Source: Aliarcobacter cryaerophilus (GTDB lineage Bacteria > Campylobacterota > Campylobacteria > Campylobacterales > Arcobacteraceae). Taken from it: a DNA stretch of 64,000 nucleotides. The number at the start of each line of letters is the position of its first letter. Positions within the stretch are counted from its first letter, which is position 1. Shown piece after piece: positions 29,599-38,524 of the stretch. The position numbers and the translations under genes are program-made. The stretch is taken from positions 992,001-1,056,000 of the forward strand of contig NZ_CP060694.1 in NCBI RefSeq assembly GCF_014352935.1, read 5' to 3'. The notes beneath the pieces were generated by a model. That model ran no database searches, had not been told where the DNA came from, and worked only from the letters and a program-made list of their open reading frames with translations.

Positions 29599-30501
29599 CT
29601 AAAAAAGCTCAATTTTCGCTGTTTCATCTTCACTAAATACGAATGCAATACCTCTACCTTTATTTTTAGCCTCTCTAATTGCGATATCTGACTTTTTGAT
29701 TATTGTATCTAAATCTTCTCCATCTTTTGGGTAAAATGAAATTCCAACACAGATTGTTTTCATTAAGACTTGATTAGTATCGGGGTTTATAACTATTTTC
29801 TCTTTTTTAAAAGCATCTATTAGTTTATTTGCAACAAAAAGAGCATTCTCTTCCTCTTGTATATTTTGAAGTAAAACTAAAAAAGCATCATTTGAGACTC
29901 TTATTACTAAATCAGAGTCTCTAGTTCCTGCTTGTAAAACTTGCGCTAGTCTTTTTATTACTCTATCACCAATTTCATAGTTAAATTCATCTAAAACAGC
30001 TTTGAAGTGATCAACTCCAACTTTTAAGAAAGCTATCTTCTTCCCCTCTCTTAAAGCTAAACTAAAAATAGATCTTATATAGTGATTTAAATAGGTTCTA
30101 TTATAGCACCCTGTAAGTAAATCGATAATCAAAATATCAGATATAGTATTTTCTAAATGTTTTGTGTATATATTCATAGATAAAATATCTAGTGAAATAT
30201 TAATATTTGTTGTATCTTTTTTTAATTCATCAAGCTTACTTTTGTTTTTAAAAATAATTCCAAAAGTAAGCTCAAGGCTATTAGTAAGTTTTGTTTTGTA
30301 TGTATAGAAAAATGCTGAATTTGCTTCATCTGAATTATCAAAAACACTACTTGAAATACCACTCTTTTTTAGATAAATTTTTAATGAATCTATTTTAAAA
30401 TTAAACTGTAGAAATTCAAAAATTTCATCAAAAACCTCTTGTTTTTCACTGATTGATAGTTTATGAGAAAATTGAGTGATAGTTTCATAGAAGTTTCTCA
30501 T
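29599..30501 (-). CDS. Degenerate GGDEF-domain protein, copy B, with retained I-site
   Basis: Paralogue of the neighbouring gene, 300 aa from ATG 30501, which overlaps the upstream stop in an ATGA arrangement; an earlier ATG at 30519 is possible but less like copy A. GGDEF loop reads SNDAF at 203-207, so no cyclase activity is expected. The inhibitory-site motif RDSD at 194-197 sits at the canonical distance, so the protein may bind c-di-GMP as an effector. N-terminal half is a possible GAF-like sensor. Likely cotranscribed with the hydrolase upstream and copy A downstream. Confidence 0.8.
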   Translation of the reverse strand: MRNFYETITQFSHKLSISEKQEVFDEIFEFLQFNFKIDSLKIYLKKSGISSSVFDNSDEANSAFFYTYKTKLTNSLELTFGIIFKNKSKLDELKKDTTNINISLDILSMNIYTKHLENTISDILIIDLLTGCYNRTYLNHYIRSIFSLALREGKKIAFLKVGVDHFKAVLDEFNYEIGDRVIKRLAQVLQAGTRDSDLVIRVSNDAFLVLLQNIQEEENALFVANKLIDAFKKEKIVINPDTNQVLMKTICVGISFYPKDGEDLDTIIKKSDIAIREAKNKGRGIAFVFSEDETAKIELF

Positions 30502-31094
30502 TTTATATGTTTTTCCCATAGCGTAATATTGTCAATTTCATTAAAAAGAGTAGTTTTATCACCATGACCTGGATAAATATTATAATTATCTTTCCATTTT
30601 AAAATTTTATTTAAACTTTTTTTCATCTGCGCTGCACTTGAGTTTGGAAAGTCAAATCTTCCAATAGTCCCTTTAAAAATAAAATCTCCACTAAAAAAAG
30701 TTTTGTTTATTTCAATCATACTGCATCCTGGAGTATGTCCAGGAAAATGGTGAAATTTAACTTTGATACCTTCAATTTCAAGATCTTCATCTGGGTTTAC
30801 TAAGACATCTGCCTTTGAGTGAGGCATTCCTAAATTGTATGGGTTTAAAGTTAGCATAAATTCATCATCTTTTGGAGTATAAAGCTTTATATTAAAAAGC
30901 TCTTTTACTTCTTGATTTGACCAAATATGATCAAAATGTCCATGTGTATTTAAAACAGCAACTGGATTTTTAATGTTTTGCTTAATCCAAGCAGTAGCAT
31001 TTACTCCAGGGTCAATTATAAAATCTTTGTTATCAACAGTCACAATATAACAATTTGTCGCATAATCACCCATAGGATGAACTTTAATTTCCAT
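30498..31094 (-). CDS. MBL-fold hydrolase (YcbL/glyoxalase II-like)
   Basis: Zinc metallo-beta-lactamase-fold hydrolase. Seen: NTHGHFDHIW (HxHxDH metal motif), FPGHTPGCSMIEI, a central FSGDFIFKGTIGRFDFP and a C-terminal YPGHGDKTT, the set found in small glyoxalase II-like thioesterases. 198 aa, no signal peptide. It lies upstream of the two degenerate GGDEF genes and overlaps the first by four bases. The exact substrate, possibly an S-acyl glutathione analogue or thioester, is not known. Confidence 0.88.
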   Translation of the reverse strand: MEIKVHPMGDYATNCYIVTVDNKDFIIDPGVNATAWIKQNIKNPVAVLNTHGHFDHIWSNQEVKELFNIKLYTPKDDEFMLTLNPYNLGMPHSKADVLVNPDEDLEIEGIKVKFHHFPGHTPGCSMIEINKTFFSGDFIFKGTIGRFDFPNSSAAQMKKSLNKILKWKDNYNIYPGHGDKTTLFNEIDNITLWEKHIK

Positions 31095-31150
31095 TTTAAA
31101 CCTTAATTTGCTAAAATTGTCTGATTATATCTAAAAAAAGGTTAATTTAT

Positions 31151-31969
31151 ATGGATTATTTCATAATTTTAGAGGATATTTTACTTACAAAACTACCAAA
31201 AGAAAAGTTTATAAAGTTTGATAAATTTTATAAACTTTTCTTAGAAAATAAGCTTATTTTTGATCATAATTACAGAGCTTTAGAGATAGAAAATCCATCT
31301 TATGCTGATTTTTTATCTATAGTAAAACCAACAAAACTACCACCTATAAAAAACTTTAAAACGAAAGAGGGTAAAAAATATTTAGTACACACTATTTTGC
31401 ATATTGAGTATAGTGCTGTTGATTTAGCTTTAGATGCTGCTTTAAGATACCAAAATATGCCTTTTGAATTTTATAGAGATTGGCTAGAAGTTGCTAATGA
31501 TGAAATTAGACATTTTTTAATGTTAGAAAAATTATTAAAAGATTTAAATGGTTTTTATGGTGAGTTTGAAGTTCATAAAAATCTATTTGAAGCTATGCAA
31601 CAAACTCCTGATTTATTAAGCCGTATGGCTTGTATTCCTAGATATTTAGAAGCAAATGGTCTTGATCAAAATCCAAAAATTATGGAAAAATTAAACTCAA
31701 ATAAAGATGAATTTAATGTTAAGTTAATAGAGGCTTTAAAAATAATTCTAGAAGAAGAGATAAGTCATGTTAAAAAAGGTGATTTTTGGTTTAAATATGA
31801 GTGTGACAAAGTAGGGTGCAATCCAGAAGTTGCTTATTTTGATGCTATAGAGAAGGTTTTTCCAGGTAGTACTAAAAGAAAAATGGATTTAAATTTTAAT
31901 GCTAGAAAAGAGGCTGGATTTTCTTGTGATGAATTAAAATTTTTATCAAAAAAAAATGATTGTATTTAA
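31151..31969 (+). CDS. Ferritin-like DUF455 family protein
   Basis: Member of the DUF455 ferritin-like family. Seen: HTILHIEYSAVDLALDAALRY, DWLEVANDEIRHFLMLEKLL and EEEISHVKKGDFWFKY, which supply Glu and His residues arranged as in a di-iron four-helix bundle. 272 aa, cytoplasmic. RBS AAAAAGG upstream. Physiological role is not established for the family; a di-iron oxygenase or a redox role is plausible. It is monocistronic, divergent from the hydrolase gene. Confidence 0.85.
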   Translation: MDYFIILEDILLTKLPKEKFIKFDKFYKLFLENKLIFDHNYRALEIENPSYADFLSIVKPTKLPPIKNFKTKEGKKYLVHTILHIEYSAVDLALDAALRYQNMPFEFYRDWLEVANDEIRHFLMLEKLLKDLNGFYGEFEVHKNLFEAMQQTPDLLSRMACIPRYLEANGLDQNPKIMEKLNSNKDEFNVKLIEALKIILEEEISHVKKGDFWFKYECDKVGCNPEVAYFDAIEKVFPGSTKRKMDLNFNARKEAGFSCDELKFLSKKNDCI

Positions 31970-32040
31970 CTTGATATAAATTAATAGATTATATTTTTAA
32001 TTTTGTTATATTCTAAATGATATTTCAATAAAGGATATTT

Positions 32041-32229
32041 ATGATAGATGTGATTATCTACTCTGTTTTTATTTTAGCACTAATTGCATTTTCACTTTCA
32101 CCTGCTATTTATCTAACAAATAAATTGTCAAATAAGTTTATTTTTATAGAAAATAACTCTACAAAAATATCAATACTTTTTGCAATTTTATTTTCAAGTA
32201 TTGCAACATTTTTTATATTTTGGTTTTGA
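32041..32229 (+). CDS. Small two-helix membrane protein of unknown function
   Basis: 62 aa with two hydrophobic segments (about 3-25 and 42-61) separated by a short polar loop. An AAAGGA ribosome-binding site lies upstream at good spacing. The stop is three bases before the next coding region, so the two are probably translated together. I do not recognise the family. Confidence 0.65.
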   Translation: MIDVIIYSVFILALIAFSLSPAIYLTNKLSNKFIFIENNSTKISILFAILFSSIATFFIFWF

Positions 32230-32232
32230 CAA

Positions 32233-32889
32233 ATGATAAGCTCAAACTACGATATTTTACTTTTTAAAACAAATGTAAATAATAATTTGGAAAAAAATAT
32301 AGATAATATATTTTCAAATAGTGTTGAAAACATATTAAATAAAGATAAAAGAAGAGATAACTCATTGACTTTTTCAAATATAAATGGAATTACACTAAAA
32401 GAGATTGATGAGCTTTTTGAAGATAAAGAGAAGAAAAATTTAGCAAAAAATCTTAGATTAGCTACACTTTTTACGAATGATGAAAAATTAGCCAATATTT
32501 TATTTGATACCGTTTTAGGAAAGCCTTTTGATAGTGGTTTTGAGTATTTAAGCAATAGATATAGCGATAAAAATAGTTATTTAAAATCAAAAAGTAGCTT
32601 TGGTTCTAGCACATTATTTGATATGCTTCATAAATCAATGGAATATCGATTAAATAGTTCAAATATATCAGATATAAAAAAGGAAGATTTGGATGATATT
32701 TTGCTTGAGATAAACTCTTTTGATTTTATAAGTGCTTTATCTTCAAGCTCAAAAAAAGGATCTAAAAAGTATAAAGATGAAGAAAAATACTCTTTTTTAT
32801 ATAAAAATTATGAGTTAGAATATAAAAATATAATGGAAAAATATCAAGATTTAGATAAAAAAAATCTTGATATTATAAAACAGTTTTAA
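32233..32889 (+). CDS. Uncharacterised protein, charged and helix-rich
   Basis: 218 aa, rich in Asn, Asp, Lys and Ser, no signal peptide or membrane helix. The first residues ISSNYDILLFK and the segments SFGSSTLFDMLHKSMEYRLNS and KKGSKKYKDEEKYSFLYK hint at a soluble alpha-helical protein. It follows the small membrane protein by three bases. Its stop codon shares bases with the stop of the convergent gene. I do not recognise it. Confidence 0.7.
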   Translation: MISSNYDILLFKTNVNNNLEKNIDNIFSNSVENILNKDKRRDNSLTFSNINGITLKEIDELFEDKEKKNLAKNLRLATLFTNDEKLANILFDTVLGKPFDSGFEYLSNRYSDKNSYLKSKSSFGSSTLFDMLHKSMEYRLNSSNISDIKKEDLDDILLEINSFDFISALSSSSKKGSKKYKDEEKYSFLYKNYELEYKNIMEKYQDLDKKNLDIIKQF

Positions 32890-33482
32890 GATAAAGATGT
32901 AGTAAATTTAAGCTGTAGTTTTGTGTCAAAATATAGAGCTTTTATATTGCTAGATATTTTTTCAGAACTTAAAACACCTTGAAGAGTATTTAAAACATGC
33001 CAAAATTTGTTGTGGTATGGAATATCTAGCTCTTTTATTCTTTTTTCTTTTATTACTTCTGCAATAGTTGCTATTGCAAAGTAATAGAAAATCTTATTTT
33101 TTGCTCTATTTATTCTATAGTTTTTCATTAAATCAAGATTTGTAAGAAATATATTTTTTTCTATATCACTTAAATTAGGTCTTGAATTTATATCTTCTCT
33201 CTCTTCTTCTAAGTGTTCTTTATATCTTTTGAGTTTATCTTCTATAGATTTTTCAATATTTGGAAAATATTTTTCAACAATTTTGTATAACTTATCGATG
33301 CTAGCATTTTCAAGATTTATGCTAGTAGAATATCTATTTTTATTTGTTGTATATTCATGATTTAATGAATTTAAAATTTCATAAACATATGGAAAATAAA
33401 CAAATTTATCATCTTTTCCTTGCTTAAATGTAATTCCATGGTGGCTAATAATAGGTCTATATCCAACATATTCAAATTTCAT
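32886..33482 (-). CDS. Uncharacterised protein upstream of or beside dnaJ
   Basis: 198 aa soluble protein beginning MKFEYVGYRPIISHHGITF with a coiled-coil-like charged middle (about 85-115) and FYYFAIATIAEVIKEKRIKEL. RBS AAGGAGAAC upstream of the ATG is strong. It sits 26 bases downstream of the dnaJ stop on the same strand, so it is probably cotranscribed with dnaJ. I believe similar proteins occur in other Campylobacterota, but I cannot name a function. Confidence 0.75.
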   Translation of the reverse strand: MKFEYVGYRPIISHHGITFKQGKDDKFVYFPYVYEILNSLNHEYTTNKNRYSTSINLENASIDKLYKIVEKYFPNIEKSIEDKLKRYKEHLEEEREDINSRPNLSDIEKNIFLTNLDLMKNYRINRAKNKIFYYFAIATIAEVIKEKRIKELDIPYHNKFWHVLNTLQGVLSSEKISSNIKALYFDTKLQLKFTTSLS

Positions 33483-33508
33483 TTGTTCTCCTTGTGTAAA
33501 TTTTCAAT

Positions 33509-34621
33509 TTATGAAAACCATTTTTTAACTTTATCAAACATTCCTTCAAACTTTATCTCAGAAGGAGTGCTTTCTACTCCAAAACTTTCTTGTAATTTTT
33601 CTAAAAGCTCTTTTTGTTCATTTGTTAAAGTTTTTGGATATTCTATTTTTATTTGAACAATCAAATCACCTTTTCCATATCCTTGAACATTTTTTACCCC
33701 CTCATTTTTAAAAGTAAATTGTTGTTTATCTTTTGCATTTCTTGGTATTTCAAGCTCTAATTCACCTTTTAAGCTAGGAATCTTTATTTTTGCTCCTAAA
33801 GCTACTTGAGTAAAGAAAATAGGGGCTTCAAAATATATATCATCATCATGTCTTACAAAGTGGCTATCTTCTTTTACTTTTGTTTGGATATATAAATCTC
33901 CTCTTTGTCCATTTGGTGCTATATTTCCCTTATTTGAAACTCTTATTCTCATTCCATCATTTACACCTTCTGGAATATCAACAGTGAAATTTCCTTTAAT
34001 CTCTTCAAAACCAGTACCAGAACATGATTTACAACTATTTGCTTTTGATTGTCCACTACCACTACAAGTTGGACATGTTTGTGCAAATGTCATAAAACCT
34101 TGTCTTGAATGAACTTGTCCAACTCCACCACAAGTTCTACAGTTTTCAATCTTAGCATCTTTTGCACCAGTTCCATTACAAGGCTTACAAGCTGTTTTAT
34201 ATTTATAGTTAATCTCTTTTTTGCAACCAAAAACTGCTTCGTTAAACTCTAATTTAACTTCAACGGCAGTATCAAGATTATAGTTATAAGTTTTTCTCTC
34301 TTTTTTGCTATGATTTCTTGAAAAACCAAACATCTCTTCAAAAATAGAACCTAAATCATCAAAACCACCAAAACCAGAACTTCGTCCACCATGACCCTCT
34401 AAACCAGCTTTTCCATATCTATCATATAAAGCTCTTTTTTCATCATCGCTTAAAACTTGATAAGCCTCATTTATAGATTTGAATTTCTCTTCAGCTTCTT
34501 TATCATTTGGATTTTTATCAGGATGATACTGCATAGCAAGTTTTCGATAAGCTTTTTTTATAGCTGCTTTATCTGATGTTTTTTCAATCTCTAAAAGTTC
34601 ATAATAATCAATTTCAATCAA
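33509..34621 (-). CDS. dnaJ: Chaperone DnaJ
   Basis: Hsp40 co-chaperone that delivers clients to DnaK and stimulates its ATPase. Seen: J-domain with HPD in YHPDKNPND, Gly/Phe-rich linker (GGRSSGFGGFDDLGS), four CxxCxGxG zinc repeats (CKPCNGTG, CRTCGGVG, CPTCSGSG, CKSCSGTG) and the C-terminal substrate-binding domains. 370 aa, class I DnaJ, complete. DnaK and GrpE are not in the window. Confidence 0.98.
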   Translation of the reverse strand: MIEIDYYELLEIEKTSDKAAIKKAYRKLAMQYHPDKNPNDKEAEEKFKSINEAYQVLSDDEKRALYDRYGKAGLEGHGGRSSGFGGFDDLGSIFEEMFGFSRNHSKKERKTYNYNLDTAVEVKLEFNEAVFGCKKEINYKYKTACKPCNGTGAKDAKIENCRTCGGVGQVHSRQGFMTFAQTCPTCSGSGQSKANSCKSCSGTGFEEIKGNFTVDIPEGVNDGMRIRVSNKGNIAPNGQRGDLYIQTKVKEDSHFVRHDDDIYFEAPIFFTQVALGAKIKIPSLKGELELEIPRNAKDKQQFTFKNEGVKNVQGYGKGDLIVQIKIEYPKTLTNEQKELLEKLQESFGVESTPSEIKFEGMFDKVKKWFS

Positions 34622-34696
34622 TTTTAATCTCCAAAAATGTATTAATTTTATAATAAAGTTATTATTTTATCCAATTATTGATAAAACAATATTAAG

Positions 34697-35749
34697 TTAA
34701 AAAATATCTGTAGTCTTTCTTAATCTTTCTTTATCAAAGTGCGTATAAATTCTGCTTGTATTTATATCTGCATGACCTAAAGCCTCTTGAACAAGTATTA
34801 AATCATGATGTTTTGAATAAAGTAAAGTTGCAAATGAGTGACGTAGCATATGTGCTCCATTTTTCTCTTTTCTAATACCAGCACTTGCTAAGATATTTTC
34901 AACAATGCGACTAACATAAGCTTGAGTTAATCGTTCACCTTTTTGATTACAAACTAAAATATCACTATTACAAACTCTTTGAGTTAGCCAATTTTGTAAT
35001 TCATGTTCAATAATATCTTTTTTAATCATCACAACTCTTGGTTTATTTCCTTTTCCACGAATTTGAAGCATATAAACATCTTTTTCATTAAAAATATCTT
35101 TTAATTTGAGATTTAACATCTCACTAACCCTAATTCCTGTATATATTATTATTTTTATAATAAGTCTATTTCTATAAGCTGTATTATCTGAAAATTCAAA
35201 ATTATTAATAGCAGATAAAAATCTATCAATTTCATCTTTATTCATAAAAGAGGGGAGTTTTGAACCACTTTTTCCACTTAATCCACCCCAATTTTTTAAC
35301 TCTATTTTAAATAAATATGAGCTTCCATCTTCATTTTCATTTTGTTTATCTATATATGAGAAGAAAGATAGTAGGGCGATACGATGGTTCTTTTTAGAAG
35401 CATCTGATAAAGAACTAGTTTGGCTAGCTAAAAAATCACTTAATAACTCTTCATCAATCTCTTTAAGTGAAGCTAATCCTAAACTATTTGTATAGTTATA
35501 TAGTTTTAAAAGAGGATTAAAATATGTATTTATTCCATTTAAGCCAATATTTCTAGCTTCTTTTACTAAAACATCAAGCTCATCTATTGATTTTGTGCCT
35601 TTTATTAAACTTTGAATAATAAAAGCTAGTTTATCTTTATTTGATACTTGTCTATTTGACAAGCTTGTTAATTTATATCTTATAAATCTCTCTATCCAAA
35701 AAAGCATGTTCATTTTAAAACTATCTTTAAAATCTAATTTATATCTCAT
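34697..35749 (-). CDS. xerH: XerH-like tyrosine recombinase
   Basis: Single tyrosine recombinase of the type that resolves chromosome dimers in Campylobacterota in place of XerC/XerD. Seen: SAM-like N-terminal core-binding region (about 30-150), then catalytic Arg in TGIRVSEML, Lys in RGKGNKPRV, HMLRHSFATLL with the His-x-x-Arg pair, LGHADINTSRIYTHF with the second His and nucleophile Tyr. 350 aa, longer at the N-terminus than XerC/D, as XerH is. RBS AGAGG lies before ATG 35749. A dif-like palindrome lies about 55 bases upstream. Integrase of a mobile element is less likely because no element surrounds it. Confidence 0.85.
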   Translation of the reverse strand: MRYKLDFKDSFKMNMLFWIERFIRYKLTSLSNRQVSNKDKLAFIIQSLIKGTKSIDELDVLVKEARNIGLNGINTYFNPLLKLYNYTNSLGLASLKEIDEELLSDFLASQTSSLSDASKKNHRIALLSFFSYIDKQNENEDGSSYLFKIELKNWGGLSGKSGSKLPSFMNKDEIDRFLSAINNFEFSDNTAYRNRLIIKIIIYTGIRVSEMLNLKLKDIFNEKDVYMLQIRGKGNKPRVVMIKKDIIEHELQNWLTQRVCNSDILVCNQKGERLTQAYVSRIVENILASAGIRKEKNGAHMLRHSFATLLYSKHHDLILVQEALGHADINTSRIYTHFDKERLRKTTDIF

Positions 35750-35804
35750 GTGACCTCTAAATATTTCTAGTATTTTTGTATAAAAGAGTATAACAAAAAA
35801 TATA

Positions 35805-35841
35805 TTAGTATTAGTTTGAAAATTATGGTTTTCAATACTAA
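35805..35841. other. Candidate dif (XerH) recombination site
   Basis: TTAGTTTGAAAA (35811-35822) and TTTTCAATACTAA (35829-35841) are imperfect inverted arms flanking a six-base centre TTATGG. A further TTAGTAT at 35805-35811 repeats the outer end of the right arm. Arms ending in TGAAAA/TTTTCA around a six-base core are the layout I remember for XerH sites, and the location beside the recombinase fits. Not proven; it also lies in the xer promoter region. Confidence 0.5.
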
Positions 35842-35905
35842 ATATATTATATTTGTTAAGAACAGAATATCTACTAAAGTTAATATTCTATTCTTAAACA
35901 ATTTA

Positions 35906-36979
35906 TTATCTAACTTTTCCTTTTGAAAAAGCTATTATATAATCAGCAATTTCATCTAAAGGAACTATATCTTTTACTGCTCCTGCTTGTATTGCTTTCA
36001 TAGGCATTCCAAAAACAACACAAGTAGCTTCATTTTGTGCAATAGTATATGCACCATTATCAAAAAGCTCTTTCATTGCAATTGTTCCATCATCTCCCAT
36101 TCCGGTCATCATAACAGCCATAGCGCTTCCCCCTACACTATTATTTACTGATCTAAATAAAACATCAACACTTGGTTTATGCTGACTTACTTTTTTTGTG
36201 TCAAGAAGCTTTGTTCTTAACTCATTTCCTATTTTTTCAATAGTTAAATGCATATTTCCAGGTGCTAAATAGGCATGTCCAAATTCTAAAATCTGCCCAT
36301 CTTTTGCTTCACAAACTTCAACTGCTGAATGGTCATTTAATCTTAAGGCAAAAGAGTTTGAAAATCCATATGGAATATGCTGTGTCATAACAATTGGTGG
36401 TAAATCTGAAGGTAATCTGCTAAACACTTTTAATAAACTCTCCACTCCACCTGTTGATGAACCAATAGCTATCACTTTTTGTCCTCCAAATTTTGCTGCT
36501 CTTAGAGGAATGACTTCATCTGGATGAACTTTGTAATCTGGAGTTGGTGTTGGCTTGTAATCTTTTTTCAAAGGAACTGGTTTTTTTAATGTATATCTTT
36601 TTAGTAAAAAAGTGAGACTCAAAAGTGTATCTTTTATTCTTGACTCAAAAGATGCCATACTCTCTCCAGAGCTTGGTTTAGGAATAAATCCAACAGCACC
36701 ATCATCGAAAATATCGCTTCCTCTTACGCTTTCTCCTGAAATTACAACTGCTGGCATAGAGTGAAGTCTCATTAAATTTCGTAAAAATGTAACCCCATCC
36801 ATTTTTGGCATATTTATATCAATAGTAACTAAATCAGGCTCATACTCTTTAATTTTTTCTCTAGCTTCGTAGGCATCATTTGCAACTGCAACTACTTCAA
36901 ATTCGTCAATAGAGTTTATCATATCTTTTAAAATTCGTCTCATTGAGGCAGAATCATCAATTATTAATACCGTATACAT
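35906..36979 (-). CDS. cheB: Chemotaxis methylesterase CheB
   Basis: Removes methyl groups from chemoreceptors when its receiver domain is phosphorylated by CheA. Seen: receiver domain (about 1-125) with Asp in DINMPKMDG, a proline-rich linker near 145-165, then the esterase domain with catalytic Ser in IGSSTGG, His in TQHIPYGFS and Asp in MTGMGDDG. 357 aa, complete. Last gene of the cheYARDB run. The linker is not recognisably a tether-binding element. Confidence 0.95.
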   Translation of the reverse strand: MYTVLIIDDSASMRRILKDMINSIDEFEVVAVANDAYEAREKIKEYEPDLVTIDINMPKMDGVTFLRNLMRLHSMPAVVISGESVRGSDIFDDGAVGFIPKPSSGESMASFESRIKDTLLSLTFLLKRYTLKKPVPLKKDYKPTPTPDYKVHPDEVIPLRAAKFGGQKVIAIGSSTGGVESLLKVFSRLPSDLPPIVMTQHIPYGFSNSFALRLNDHSAVEVCEAKDGQILEFGHAYLAPGNMHLTIEKIGNELRTKLLDTKKVSQHKPSVDVLFRSVNNSVGGSAMAVMMTGMGDDGTIAMKELFDNGAYTIAQNEATCVVFGMPMKAIQAGAVKDIVPLDEIADYIIAFSKGKVR

Positions 36980-36998
36980 CTCTTATCCTAAATATTTT

Positions 36999-37673
36999 TT
37001 AAAAAAGTTCAATTTCCATAGTTTCTTCAATTTTTTTATTATTTTTACCAAATAGCTCAACTGCACCTGTGTACTCTTTAATAACTGGAGCTTTAGAGAT
37101 TTCAATCTGCAATGATTTCTCATTAGATAGAATTTTACTATCTGTTTCAGTTTTTTGAGTAACTTTAATAAATGTTTCAAAGTTATCAGCAAGAAGTATT
37201 AATCTTCCATGCTCACCTCTTACATGTTCGGATATAATTCTAAAACCTTCTTTACGGCAAAACTCTTTTGCAAATTCAACATTTCTTGACCCTATAGAGT
37301 TTTTTAGATTTAAATTCATAATATCAGCTCCACCTGATATTTTAGCAACAATATCAGACTTTAAACAACCTATTTTATACATCTCATTGAGCATGGCTTC
37401 AACTGAATACAATCCATATTTCATATCATTTGAATTATCATTTGTATCAGGCAGTAAAAAGTGATTCATTGCTTTTATTTTCTTTTTTCTATCATAAAAC
37501 ATTAAAGCAACACAAGAACCCAAAAGAGTCTTTAAAGCAACATTATCGCTATCAGGAGCTACTGCAAACTCGCCACCAATAACTGTATGAGTAGGAAAAC
37601 CTTTTGTTTTTTGAGTTATATTAGCTAAAGATAGTTTTTCTATATTACCATCTTTTCTACCAATAGTAATCAT
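36999..37673 (-). CDS. cheD: Chemoreceptor glutamine deamidase CheD
   Basis: Deamidates receptor glutamines and can interact with CheC phosphatases. Seen: catalytic Cys in TLLGSCVALMFYD and His in AMNHFLLPD, then KISGGADIMN and GSRNVEFAKEF. 224 aa, longer than usual (about 160-200), with an extra C-terminal tail ending MEIELF and an N-terminal extension of about 30 residues. Its ATG overlaps the cheR stop by four bases. Confidence 0.92.
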   Translation of the reverse strand: MITIGRKDGNIEKLSLANITQKTKGFPTHTVIGGEFAVAPDSDNVALKTLLGSCVALMFYDRKKKIKAMNHFLLPDTNDNSNDMKYGLYSVEAMLNEMYKIGCLKSDIVAKISGGADIMNLNLKNSIGSRNVEFAKEFCRKEGFRIISEHVRGEHGRLILLADNFETFIKVTQKTETDSKILSNEKSLQIEISKAPVIKEYTGAVELFGKNNKKIEETMEIELF

Positions 37674-38515
37674 CTTAAATCTTTCTCTTTAACAAAAATA
37701 TTTTGCCCTACTCTTTTTACATAATGTATTAAATCTTGAGGATTTTCTGAGTGTCCTAAATATAAAGTTCCGCCAATTTTTAGATGTTTAAATAATTTTT
37801 TTAGAATACTATTTTGATCTTCTACTGAAAAATAAATTAAAACATTTCTACAAAAGATTACATCAAATTGATGATTTGAAAAAGGATAACTATCGTTATT
37901 TAGATTCATTATATGAAAAGTAATCATTTTTTTTAATTCATCATTTACTTTGATTAAAACTTCTTCGCCTGATAGATTTTTTTGCACTCTTCTTTTAAAA
38001 TAGTTTTGAGGTTTAATCCAAGATGGAAACTCTTTTGATGATTTAGAATATCTATAAATTCCATCAGCTGCATATTGTAAAACATTAGTATCAATATCAG
38101 TTGCTATTATATTTGCTTTGATATTTGAAGATAGTAATTTATTAGCTTCAAATATAGTCATAGCGATTGAATAAGGCTCTTCTCCTGTTGAAGATGCAGA
38201 GCACCAAATAGATATATTCTCTTTATTTTTTGAAAAAGCTGGAAGAACTCTATCTCTTAAATCTTCAAAATGAAACTCTTCTCTAAAAAAATGAGTTTTA
38301 TTTGTAGTAAAAGTATTTATAAACTCTGTTACATTTTGTCCTTTTTCAACAGAGTCTAAAAGTTCCATTATGTCGCCATAGTTATTACAATTTCTTTTTA
38401 GTTTATCAATTCTATTTGAAATCATAATATCCTTATTCTCTGTAAGGGTAATTCCCGTTAGAGAATAAAGAAGTTTTTTTATTTTTTCATGTACATCTTG
38501 TGTTGTATATGCCAT
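37670..38515 (-). CDS. cheR: Chemoreceptor methyltransferase CheR
   Basis: SAM-dependent methylation of receptor glutamates. Seen: N-terminal helical domain, FINTFTTNKTHFFREEFHF, the SAM site WCSASSTGEEPYSIAMT, ATDIDTNVLQYA, and FDVIFCRNVLIYFS. 281 aa, complete. The beta-subdomain loop after NYFKRR is about three to four residues longer than my recollection of the E. coli CheR, a feature reported for CheRs that do not use the receptor pentapeptide tether. Confidence 0.95.
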   Translation of the reverse strand: MAYTTQDVHEKIKKLLYSLTGITLTENKDIMISNRIDKLKRNCNNYGDIMELLDSVEKGQNVTEFINTFTTNKTHFFREEFHFEDLRDRVLPAFSKNKENISIWCSASSTGEEPYSIAMTIFEANKLLSSNIKANIIATDIDTNVLQYAADGIYRYSKSSKEFPSWIKPQNYFKRRVQKNLSGEEVLIKVNDELKKMITFHIMNLNNDSYPFSNHQFDVIFCRNVLIYFSVEDQNSILKKLFKHLKIGGTLYLGHSENPQDLIHYVKRVGQNIFVKEKDLR

Positions 38516-38524
38516 AATTATTTC

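Noticed and set aside
34697-35749. Integrase of a genomic island
   Set aside because: Flanking genes (dnaJ, che operon) are core, no attachment repeats or cargo are seen, and the protein resembles the chromosomal XerH type.
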